A stretch of 5,368 nucleotides of DNA from Bacteroidales bacterium UBA5429 (GTDB lineage Bacteria; Bacteroidota; Bacteroidia; Bacteroidales; WCHB1-69). The stretch spans positions 1 through 5,368 of the forward strand of contig DIRT01000035.1 in assembly GCA_002427605.1 (NCBI GenBank), given 5' to 3'. The notes beneath the pieces were generated by a model. That model was not told the origin of the DNA and made no database searches. It was given only the letters and a program-made list of their open reading frames with translations. This document shows positions 1 through 5,179 of this stretch, one piece after another. Each line of letters begins with the position of its first letter. Position 1 is the stretch's first letter. Position numbers and translations under genes: made by a program.

Positions 1-19
1 GGAGAAAACAAGATCAAAA

Positions 20-45
20 CTTAGAAATCTTAACACCTTTCTAAG
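20..45. repeat. 8-bp inverted repeat (stem-loop) near the left edge
   Basis: CTTAGAAA (20-27) and TTTCTAAG (38-45) are perfect inverted repeats around a 10-base loop. On the + strand the stem runs straight into a G7 tract (45-51). On the - strand it is followed by TTTT, so it could act as a weak terminator for leftward transcription. No gene is visible to its left in this window, so its role is open. Confidence 0.35.
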
Positions 46-103
46 GGGGGGTTCCTTTTAAATTTTATTATTTTTGAAACTTTATAGCATTGATTATCAA
101 CAC

Positions 104-130
104 TATAAAAATCTTTATGAGATTTTTATA
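104..130. repeat. 11-bp perfect AT-rich hairpin upstream of the phosphate operon
   Basis: TATAAAAATCT (104-114) and AGATTTTTATA (120-130) pair perfectly around the 5-base loop 115-119, and ATTTTTAT follows. The stem has a single G-C pair. It could be the terminator of a gene lying left of the window or part of a leader. Its left arm overlaps the right arm of a second inverted repeat, TTTATAG (81-87) with CTATAAA (103-109), so the two stems exclude each other. Confidence 0.4.
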
Positions 131-160
131 ATTTTTATCGGACGGCAGTGAAAAAAATTA

Positions 161-168
161 TATATTTG
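161..168 (+). promoter_or_regulatory. Candidate Bacteroidota -7 box for the DUF47-PiT operon
   Basis: TATATTTG matches the TAnnTTTG -7 element of the Bacteroidota housekeeping sigma factor. No good TTTG/TTG -33 element lies 19-21 bases upstream, where the sequence reads T-rich then ATCGG. Transcription would start at about 173-176, giving a leader of roughly 70 bases before the ATG at 243. A second, weaker match, TATTTTTG, is at 69-76. Confidence 0.5.
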
Positions 169-242
169 CCGCCGAAATAAGATTATATTTAACCAAATCT
201 TAATTGAATTGTAACACATATGGAACATTAAAAAATAGGAAT

Positions 243-890
243 ATGTCAACATCAATTTTTAGTAAGTTAACTCCACAAGCAACAAAATTCTATCCACTTT
301 TGAATAGTTTAGCTGAGGTTTTAGTCAATGCCTCTGCATTAATGAAAGAGTTTATTCAGAATTATACCATTGAAAATGCGGAAGAATATAATAAAAAAAT
401 TAAGGCACTAGAGAGAGAAGGAGACACTATTTCCAATACCATTTTCGAGGAGTTAAATGTTACTTTTATAACTCCTTTTGACAGAGAAGATATTCATCAT
501 TTAGCCACATGCATGGATGATGTAATGGATTTTATCAATAGTGCTTCAAAAAGAATTTATCTCTATAAACCAAAAAGAATTCCCGGATCTGCCATTGCCA
601 TGTTGGATAATTTAATTGAAGGTAGTGAGGTAATTCGAGAAGCAATTTTGGATCTCAAGACCTTCAAAAAGAAGATGAAAGAGATTAAAGAACATTGTGA
701 TAAATTACATACTATAGAGAATAAAGCGGATGACATATATGAACATTTCTTAATTGATTTGTTTGAAAATCCTGGAGATGGTGTTGAATTGATTAAGTTA
801 AAAGAGATTATGCACGAGCTGGAAAAAGCGACTGATGCTTTAGAAGGTGTCGGAAAAGCTATTAAAATTATTGTTGTAAAATACGCGTAA
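243..890 (+). CDS. DUF47 / PhoU-like phosphate transport regulator, 215 aa
   Basis: This is a DUF47 family protein (Pit accessory protein, PhoU-like, all-helical, cytosolic). Proteins of this family usually sit next to PiT permeases and are thought to modulate phosphate uptake; the mechanism is poorly known. The length is normal for the family. The family core reads as E-R-E-G-D (57-61) followed by FITPFDREDIHHL (75-87). Four PhoU-type [E/D]xxxD metal-binding motifs are visible: E57-D61, D92-D96, E159-D163 and E194-D198. The two halves of the protein repeat this helical pattern. There is no signal peptide or membrane segment. I chose ATG 243 because the family N-terminus begins close to FSKLTPQATKFYPLL; a TTG at 204 would add 13 atypical residues. 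A purine-rich AGGA at 237-240 is too close to the start to be a normal ribosome binding site. The PiT gene follows after 32 bases, so the two are almost certainly one operon. Confidence 0.93.
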   Translation: MSTSIFSKLTPQATKFYPLLNSLAEVLVNASALMKEFIQNYTIENAEEYNKKIKALEREGDTISNTIFEELNVTFITPFDREDIHHLATCMDDVMDFINSASKRIYLYKPKRIPGSAIAMLDNLIEGSEVIREAILDLKTFKKKMKEIKEHCDKLHTIENKADDIYEHFLIDLFENPGDGVELIKLKEIMHELEKATDALEGVGKAIKIIVVKYA

Positions 891-922
891 AGAGTATTTA
901 AATTCCATCAATTTTTCTTGAT

Positions 923-1951
923 ATGGGTTTGTTTGTTACTATTATTGTTTTAGCATTATTATTTGATTTTATTAATGGATTTCATGATGCAGCCAATGCT
1001 ATTGCATCTATAGTTACGACCAAAGTTTTGACGCCTTTACAAGCTGTAATATGGGCTGCATTTTTTAATTTTGTTGCTTTTTTTATTGCGAAATATATCA
1101 TTGGAGATTTTGGGATTGCAGATACAGTATCAAAATCTGTCGTAAAACAATTTATTACTTTACCTGTTATTTTTTCAGGTTTGGTAGCCGCTATTATTTG
1201 GAATCTTTTCACTTGGTGGCGAGGCATTCCTTCATCATCTTCTCATACTTTAATAGGAGGATTTGCAGGAGCAGCAATTGCAGCTAATCATGGTGGATTA
1301 GAAGCAATACAAGGAACAGTAATTGGTAAAATTGCTGCTTTTATTGTATTAGCTCCCTTTATTGGGATGATTGTGGCTGCTATTTTGACTATAGTATTAA
1401 TGTGGATTGCACGCAATTCGAATCCTCACAGAGCCAATGCCTGGTTCAATAAACTGCAACTAGTCTCTTCTGCTATGTTTAGTATTGGTCACGGATTGAA
1501 TGACTCTCAAAAAGTGATGGGTATTATTGCTGCAGCCTATTTTGCGCTCCATATTCATCATCCTGAAATTGGAATGGGTATCGATTCAGTAAATGATCTG
1601 CCTTCTTGGGTAGCGATCTCCTGCTTTACTATGATCTCTCTGGGAACCATGTCGGGTGGATGGAGAATTGTGAAAACAATGGGTTCCAGAATTACTAAAA
1701 TTACTCCTTTTGAAGGAGTTGTAGCAGAAACAGCTGGTGCATTAACACTTTACTTGACAGAAATATTAAGAATACCTGTAAGTACAACCCATACGATTAC
1801 CGGCTCTATTATTGGGGTAGGTGCAGTTCAACGGCTTTCATCAGTGCGTTGGGGAATAACGCAGCGCTTATTGTTAGCGTGGATCTTAACCATTCCTGTT
1901 AGTGCTTTGATTGCAGGGGGAGTTTACTTTATTGTAGCGCTATTTATTTAG
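923..1951 (+). CDS. pit: PiT family inorganic phosphate permease, 342 aa
   Basis: This is an integral inner-membrane phosphate transporter of the PiT family (PF01384), which carries phosphate in symport with Na+ or H+; which ion is used cannot be told here. The family's two inverted repeats are clear. Repeat one has the GANDVANA-type signature as G19-F-H-D22-A-A-N25-A, followed by GIPSSSSHTLIGG (101-113). Repeat two has GHGLNDSQKVMG (189-200, N193 and D194), followed by RIPVSTTHTITGS (283-295). About ten hydrophobic segments cover the protein (for example 2-20, 42-60, 80-98, 134-163, 228-245 and 315-340). The cytosolic loop at about 164-180 is short, as in compact bacterial PiT proteins. The ATG lies 32 bases after the DUF47 stop, preceded by a small ATCAA/TTGAT hairpin (907-922) and no Shine-Dalgarno. 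The gene's last 12 bases overlap the end of the convergent FNT gene. Confidence 0.95.
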   Translation: MGLFVTIIVLALLFDFINGFHDAANAIASIVTTKVLTPLQAVIWAAFFNFVAFFIAKYIIGDFGIADTVSKSVVKQFITLPVIFSGLVAAIIWNLFTWWRGIPSSSSHTLIGGFAGAAIAANHGGLEAIQGTVIGKIAAFIVLAPFIGMIVAAILTIVLMWIARNSNPHRANAWFNKLQLVSSAMFSIGHGLNDSQKVMGIIAAAYFALHIHHPEIGMGIDSVNDLPSWVAISCFTMISLGTMSGGWRIVKTMGSRITKITPFEGVVAETAGALTLYLTEILRIPVSTTHTITGSIIGVGAVQRLSSVRWGITQRLLLAWILTIPVSALIAGGVYFIVALFI

Positions 1952-2755
1952 TTCCGGTAATTGCTCCTTTGGTTTTGTGGTGTAGTGGAGCACCAGCGCG
2001 GTAAATAAAAATCCACTGATAAAGTTCCCAATGGTGACGGTGATCTGATTCCACAACCACCAATCGGAAAAGCTGATATCAGCACCCAACATCATTCCAC
2101 AGGGGATTGCAAACATATTTACAATCGAGTGCTCAAATCCTTGCGCGAAGAAGATAAACACGGGAATCCACATGGCAACAATTTTGCCTATAGTTGCTGT
2201 AGATGTAAAAGACATCACAGCACCAACAGTAACCATCCAGTTGCACAATAACGCTTTGACAAACATCACAATTTGTCCATCAAAACCGAGCTCTTTGTAT
2301 ACAATAGTCTTACTTTCAGCTACCTGAATCACTTTCTGAGCAAGAGCTGAAGTGCTGACATCGATGTGCCCCAAATGGGTGAGGTAAATGGTGAAAAGGA
2401 ATGCATAAAATAGTGCCCCTAGAAGGTTGCCGGTAAAAGCCCAAAAGAAGTTACGCAACATCAAGGGGACCGTTGTTTTCTTACGTAATACGGCAATCGG
2501 GATGGTTGCAAATGAACCGGTTACCAGTTCAAGATTCATCAAAAAGATGATAATAAATCCGACGGGAAATATGAGCGCACCCACAATATCCAGTTTGGTT
2601 TGTACGGCACCGGTGAATGCCAATGTAGTGGCATATCCCAAAAAAGCACCGGATAGCATTGCTCTGAGTAAAATATTTAAAATTGAAAGTTCATTTTTAA
2701 CTTTTCCGGCTTCCGCCATGTTCTGAACAACATCAACAGGTTTTACGTAGTCCAT
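1940..2755 (-). CDS. Formate/nitrite transporter (FNT) family channel, 271 aa
   Basis: This FNT family membrane protein (PF01226; FocA, NirC and relatives) forms pentameric channels that pass small monovalent anions such as formate or nitrite. The central histidine motif reads GFEHSIVNMF (206-215), with H209 matching FocA His209. The omega-loop threonine sits in ELVTGS (76-81, T79). CNWMV (171-175) and VTIGNFISG (240-248) are also family hallmarks. The constriction lysine is probably K149 or K154, but the linker from there to CNWMV is longer than I recall for FocA/NirC, so I cannot assign a subfamily. Six membrane segments fit at about 27-49, 57-77, 101-125, 160-184, 189-205 and 235-258. The start at 2755 gives the usual short amphipathic N-terminus (KPVDVVQNMAEAGKVK). 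The gene is probably transcribed alone. Formate export in a fermenting anaerobe is the likeliest role; nitrite is the alternative. Confidence 0.92.
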   Translation of the reverse strand: MDYVKPVDVVQNMAEAGKVKNELSILNILLRAMLSGAFLGYATTLAFTGAVQTKLDIVGALIFPVGFIIIFLMNLELVTGSFATIPIAVLRKKTTVPLMLRNFFWAFTGNLLGALFYAFLFTIYLTHLGHIDVSTSALAQKVIQVAESKTIVYKELGFDGQIVMFVKALLCNWMVTVGAVMSFTSTATIGKIVAMWIPVFIFFAQGFEHSIVNMFAIPCGMMLGADISFSDWWLWNQITVTIGNFISGFLFTALVLHYTTKPKEQLPELNK

Positions 2756-2785
2756 AATGCAATATTAAGAGGTTGTTAAAGAGCG

Positions 2786-2793
2786 CAAATGTA
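2786..2793 (-). promoter_or_regulatory. Candidate -7 box for the FNT gene
   Basis: Read on the - strand this is TACATTTG, a full match to TAnnTTTG. It lies about 30 bases upstream of the ATG, so the leader would be only about 24 bases long. No clear TTTG -33 element is present; the -33 position falls at about 2813-2816, inside the GGATT repeat block. Confidence 0.5.
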
Positions 2794-2810
2794 CAACAAA
2801 AAATTGAACT

Positions 2811-2845
2811 AGGATTTATAGGATTAAGGGATTAATAGGATTTTT
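2811..2845. repeat. Degenerate 8-9-bp tandem repeat with GGATT core, four copies
   Basis: GGATT recurs at 2812, 2821, 2829 and 2838, a spacing of 9, 8 and 9 bases, mostly within an AGGATTWAW unit. The block covers the -33 position of the FNT promoter candidate, so it could be a set of binding sites or just simple-sequence DNA. Confidence 0.6.
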
Positions 2846-2870
2846 CGCCTTTCAATTTTCGACTTTCGCC
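2843..2870. repeat. 7-bp tandem repeat, TTTC plus three variable bases, four copies
   Basis: Four consecutive heptads start at 2843, 2850, 2857 and 2864. Each begins TTTC; the first and last are both TTTCGCC, and the middle two end in AAT and GAC. The block overlaps the last three bases of the GGATT block. Confidence 0.65.
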
Positions 2871-2883
2871 TTTATATTTTTTT

Positions 2884-2901
2884 CTTTTTCTTTTTCTTTT
2901 T
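2884..2901. repeat. (CTTTTT)3 hexanucleotide microsatellite
   Basis: There are three exact copies of CTTTTT, preceded by a T7 run. The tract is pure pyrimidine on the + strand and could slip in copy number. Confidence 0.75.
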
Positions 2902-2959
2902 GAAATAAAAATAAAAGGGGGGCAGAATAAACTTGACTCTTCAGTTATATAATTTCCCC
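2902..2959 (-). terminator. Weak candidate terminator of the lipid kinase-aroF operon
   Basis: On the - strand a GGGG (2956-2959) can pair with the C6 run (2917-2922). A small AACT/AGTT stem lies between them, and TTTTATTTTTATTT follows the C run. The loop is long and the stem short, so this is only a possible transcript end, about 190-240 bases beyond the aroF stop. Confidence 0.25.
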
Positions 2960-2996
2960 ACTCTGGAATATTATTCATTTTGGATAAATCGTGTAT

Positions 2997-3014
2997 TGAT
3001 AACATTGATTATCA
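2997..3014. repeat. TGATAA/TTATCA inverted repeat sharing a 12-mer with the left leader
   Basis: TGATAA (2997-3002) and TTATCA (3009-3014) face each other over six bases. The 12-mer CATTGATTATCA (3003-3014) also occurs at 88-99, and the match extends to 15 of 16 bases. It contains the near-palindrome TGATTATCA. It may be a protein-binding site or chance in AT-rich DNA. Confidence 0.35.
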
Positions 3015-3042
3015 GAGAATTAAAAAAATGATGCATGTGGTC

Positions 3043-3070
3043 GTAGAGACGCAATGCATTGCGTCTCTAC
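3043..3070. repeat. 28-bp perfect palindrome, REP/MITE-like
   Basis: The left arm GTAGAGACGCAATG (3043-3056) is followed with no spacer by its exact reverse complement (3057-3070). The sequence is about half G+C in otherwise AT-rich DNA. Palindromes starting GTAGAGACG and ending CGTCTCTAC are, as I recall, dispersed in many copies in some Bacteroidota and cyanobacterial genomes. No T-tract follows on either strand, so a plain terminator is less likely. It lies about 75 bases beyond the aroF stop. Confidence 0.8.
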
Positions 3071-3077
3071 AGCCGTA

Positions 3078-3091
3078 TTCAATTTTCAATT
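3078..3091. repeat. (TTCAATT)2 heptad repeat
   Basis: Two exact copies of TTCAATT stand directly in tandem. This is the first of three 7-bp blocks between the palindrome and the end of aroF. Confidence 0.5.
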
Positions 3092-3100
3092 TATGTCCTC

Positions 3101-3121
3101 GTAATTCGTAATTCGTAATTG
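3101..3121. repeat. GTAATTC heptad repeat, three copies
   Basis: Units start at 3101, 3108 and 3115. The first two are exact GTAATTC and the third ends in G instead of C. Confidence 0.75.
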
Positions 3122-3122
3122 A

Positions 3123-3143
3123 TTCCGCCTTCCGCCTTCCGCC
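3123..3143. repeat. (TTCCGCC)3 heptad repeat abutting the aroF stop
   Basis: Three exact heptads (3123, 3130, 3137) end two bases before the aroF stop triplet (3146-3148). The block is clearly more GC-rich than its surroundings. Confidence 0.8.
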
Positions 3144-3145
3144 CT

Positions 3146-4183
3146 TTACTTCACCTCATTTTGTCTGTCGATGGAGGCTTGATGGAGTAGTTCTAGGTAT
3201 TGACGTATAAATTGTTGGAAAAGAGCATCTTCCGGAGCTACATGTTGATATTTTTCCATCGCCTTTTTCCATTGGTCAGGTTGGATAATTGAAAGATTAT
3301 GCTTGGCTTTAACTTTTGCAAGCTGATCTACCAATTGCATTCTTTTGAACAACAATCCACCCACTTGCGTATCAATATGTGCAATCTGATTTCTTAACAA
3401 CATCAGATCTCTCTCCATCTCTGATGTGATTTTAGACTTAAACTGCAGGTTGTCAATCAGTTGTTTCAGTTCCAGAGGAGTTACTTGTTGCTTGGCATCA
3501 CTCAAAGCATGTTTAGGATCATGGTGGGTTTCGATCATCAAACCGTCGAACCCGTAGTCTAATGCCAGTTGAGCAATTTCAGGTATAAATTGGGTGTTTC
3601 CTGCAATATGAGAGGGATCACAAATAATTTTGAGATCCGGAAATTCAGTTTTTAATGCGATAGGGATCTCCCAGAGCGGAGCATTTCGGAACAGATTTTC
3701 GCTGTTATTTTGGAACCCTCTGTGAATAGCCATCACTTCCGGTGCACCCGCTTTCATCATTCTTTCGATAGCTCCGATCCATAGTTTTAAGTCCGGAGTA
3801 ATAGGATTTTTAATAAAAACCTTGATGGGATGTTGTTGAACCGCTTCGGCAATTTCTTGTACCAAAAACGGGTTCACTGTAGTCCGGGCGCCAATCCACA
3901 CGGCATCCATTCCATTCTCAACACACCAGGCAATCTGTTCGCCCCGAATCACTTCCGTACAAACAGGAATTTGATATTTTTCCTTAATCTCTTTGAGCCA
4001 CTGCAACGACGGAACTCCGGCACCTGAAAAATCTTTGGGATTAGAACGCACTTTCCACACACCTGCACGGAAATAGGAAATAGGCACCCGGTTTTGGAAA
4101 ATTTCCTTCGCGGTAGTTTCTAACTGACCGGCGGTTTCGGCAGCACAAGGACCGGCTATCAATATACAGTTTTCTAGTTCCAT
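3146..4183 (-). CDS. aroF: Bifunctional DAHP synthase (class I-beta) / chorismate mutase AroQ, 345 aa
   Basis: The N-terminal domain (about 1-247) joins phosphoenolpyruvate and erythrose 4-phosphate to DAHP, the first shikimate step. The C-terminal AroQ domain (about 255-345) turns chorismate into prephenate. DAHP synthase motifs: AGPCAAET (10-17; C13 metal ligand), FRAGVWKVR (38-46), CTEV (75-78), IGART (97-101), KNPITPD (125-131), DPSH (189-192; H192), IETHHDP (217-223; E218) and LSDA (227-230; D229). C13, H192, E218 and D229 would form the metal site. In the mutase, R264, R281, K292, S337 and Q341 fall at the same ungapped spacing as E. coli Arg11, Arg28, Lys39, Ser84 and Gln88, but the Arg51 and Glu52 positions read Q304 and W305. 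In the Prevotella homologue, prephenate acting through the mutase domain inhibits DAHP synthesis; that may hold here. ATG 4183 overlaps the lipid kinase stop, and the family starts just before this point; ATG 4234 would add 17 unsupported residues. Confidence 0.95.
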   Translation of the reverse strand: MELENCILIAGPCAAETAGQLETTAKEIFQNRVPISYFRAGVWKVRSNPKDFSGAGVPSLQWLKEIKEKYQIPVCTEVIRGEQIAWCVENGMDAVWIGARTTVNPFLVQEIAEAVQQHPIKVFIKNPITPDLKLWIGAIERMMKAGAPEVMAIHRGFQNNSENLFRNAPLWEIPIALKTEFPDLKIICDPSHIAGNTQFIPEIAQLALDYGFDGLMIETHHDPKHALSDAKQQVTPLELKQLIDNLQFKSKITSEMERDLMLLRNQIAHIDTQVGGLLFKRMQLVDQLAKVKAKHNLSIIQPDQWKKAMEKYQHVAPEDALFQQFIRQYLELLHQASIDRQNEVK

Positions 4184-5121
4184 TTTTCTGATAAAATTTG
4201 AATTGCTTGCGGCATTGAGACAATGTGATAGCACCCTAAAGGCAGCATTTCACCCTCTACTTCTCCGTAGATATGAGGTACAGCATGGATGGTCAGTTGA
4301 TCGCTTTTATATTGGGTTATCTCTTTTAAACTGGTAACATGTGTACCTCGAAAAATTCTAGGGACATTAGGTATAAGCTTCAGAATAGGAGGCTTTTCAA
4401 TCACAATAATATCAAACTGACCATCTACAGGCGACGCATCCGGACATTGCTTAATCCCGTTTCCATTATAACTTCCGATTCCTACAGCCAAACTAAAAAG
4501 TTTCTTTTTGCACTGAAAATCAGGCAATTGAATCTCAACATCAGTGGGCTGATAGCGAAATAGAGAGACCAAAAGACTATGAATATATTTCAATTTTGGG
4601 AAAATCCAAAATTTTCGTTTCAGTGTGTTACGAATTACTTCCGCATCAAAGCCAAAGCCTGCAATATTGACGAAATAATGCTCTGATTGAGGTTGTTGAT
4701 CAAGAAGAACAGTCACTTTACCCACGTCGTGAGATGCAAAATTGCCGGCTAAGAACTGTTCCCACTGTTTCATAAAACTGTTTTTTGTAAAATGAGTGCG
4801 TGCCCAGTCGTTCCCGGTTCCCAAAATAAATGGAACCAAAAAGATCTCCTTATGATCAATCGGTTCATGCATCACGTGATTGACAAAGTGGTTGATTGTT
4901 CCATCTCCGCCCAAGACAATAAAATGACGCTTTCCTTCCCGAATCAATTGTCGGATCATATCAGATGCATCTGTTTGGTTCTGAGAGACAAACAGCCGGT
5001 GAGCAATCCCATTTTGCCGGAACAGTCTTTCAATTCTTTTCCAACCTTTTCCCCTTTGGAATTTTAGTGCTTGCGAGTTTAAAATGACAGCCCATTCGTG
5101 CCGTGAAATATCTATTTTCAA
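4174..5121 (-). CDS. YegS/DAGK-type lipid kinase, 315 aa, TTG start
   Basis: This soluble ATP-dependent lipid kinase has a DAGK catalytic domain (PF00781, about 9-135) and a YegS-like C-terminal domain. Members phosphorylate diacylglycerol, phosphatidylglycerol or sphingoid lipids; the substrate cannot be read from sequence. The opening strand WAVILNSQA (10-18) stands where VIVNPxAG is usual. The nucleotide signature is GGDGTINHFVNHV (71-83), followed by GTGNDWAR (101-108). GFGFDAEV (155-162), SPVDGQFDIIVIEK (230-243) and EGE (289-291) also match; E291 sits where the catalytic glutamate of the usual DGE motif lies, with D changed to E. No in-frame ATG exists before residue 55, which would delete the first strand, so TTG 5121 is the best start; an in-frame TAA at 5143-5145 limits any extension. 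The last ten bases (ATGGAACTAG) overlap the aroF start, implying translational coupling. Confidence 0.88.
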   Translation of the reverse strand: MKIDISRHEWAVILNSQALKFQRGKGWKRIERLFRQNGIAHRLFVSQNQTDASDMIRQLIREGKRHFIVLGGDGTINHFVNHVMHEPIDHKEIFLVPFILGTGNDWARTHFTKNSFMKQWEQFLAGNFASHDVGKVTVLLDQQPQSEHYFVNIAGFGFDAEVIRNTLKRKFWIFPKLKYIHSLLVSLFRYQPTDVEIQLPDFQCKKKLFSLAVGIGSYNGNGIKQCPDASPVDGQFDIIVIEKPPILKLIPNVPRIFRGTHVTSLKEITQYKSDQLTIHAVPHIYGEVEGEMLPLGCYHIVSMPQAIQILSEKWN

Positions 5122-5142
5122 GTTGTTATTTAATTTCTTTTT

Positions 5143-5179
5143 TTATAAAAAATAAAAAAGGGGGGGATGTTCCCCGCCT
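5143..5179 (-). terminator. GC hairpin plus U-tract in the lipid kinase-aroF leader, candidate attenuator
   Basis: On the - strand GGGG (5172-5175) pairs with C residues at 5163-5166 around the loop AACAT. One C-C mismatch follows, then GG (5177-5178) pairs with CC (5160-5161), and an A-T pair closes the stem. TTTTTTATTTTTT follows directly. This is the layout of an intrinsic terminator, and it lies 22 bases before the TTG start and downstream of the candidate promoter. A rival pairing, GGGATG (5189-5194) with CATCCC (5164-5169), would break it. Confidence 0.5.

Larger units (their letters stand above)
2756..3145. other. 390-base non-coding, repeat-rich stretch between the FNT gene and aroF
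   Basis: No convincing reading frame or RNA gene is seen here. From left to right it holds the FNT promoter, a GGATT repeat block, a TTTC-type 7-mer block, (CTTTTT)3, a G6 tract, a short TGATAA/TTATCA inverted repeat, a 28-base perfect palindrome, and three further 7-mer tandem blocks that end two bases before the stop triplet of aroF. It serves as the 3' region of aroF and the upstream region of the FNT gene, both on the - strand. Confidence 0.8.

Noticed and set aside
204..242. TTG start extending the DUF47 protein by 13 residues
   Set aside because: The added residues do not look like the family N-terminus, and the ATG at 243 fits the usual length.
982..1227. Open frame opposite the PiT gene, with similar frames at 2427-2726, 3830-4027, 4041-4223, 4339-4563, 4792-5067 and 5103-5327
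   Set aside because: These are open frames in other frames of well-supported genes or in AT-rich leader DNA, with no recognisable family and low-complexity or implausible protein sequence.
2997..3014. Fur box
   Set aside because: TGATAA and TTATCA are separated by six bases rather than arranged as a 7-1-7 or overlapping hexamer site, and no iron-related gene is adjacent.
3078..3143. CRISPR-like array
   Set aside because: The units are 7 bp, directly adjacent and without spacers, and no cas gene is present.
2756..3145. tRNA or other structured RNA gene in the long intergenic stretch
   Set aside because: No cloverleaf or T-loop consensus or other familiar RNA core was seen; the visible pairing is explained by the palindrome and short repeats.
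4184..4234. Upstream ATG (4234) for the DAHP synthase gene
   Set aside because: It would add 17 residues unlike the family and overlap the lipid kinase by 61 bases; the ATG at 4183 gives a normal 10-base overlap and an N-terminus just before the AGPC motif.
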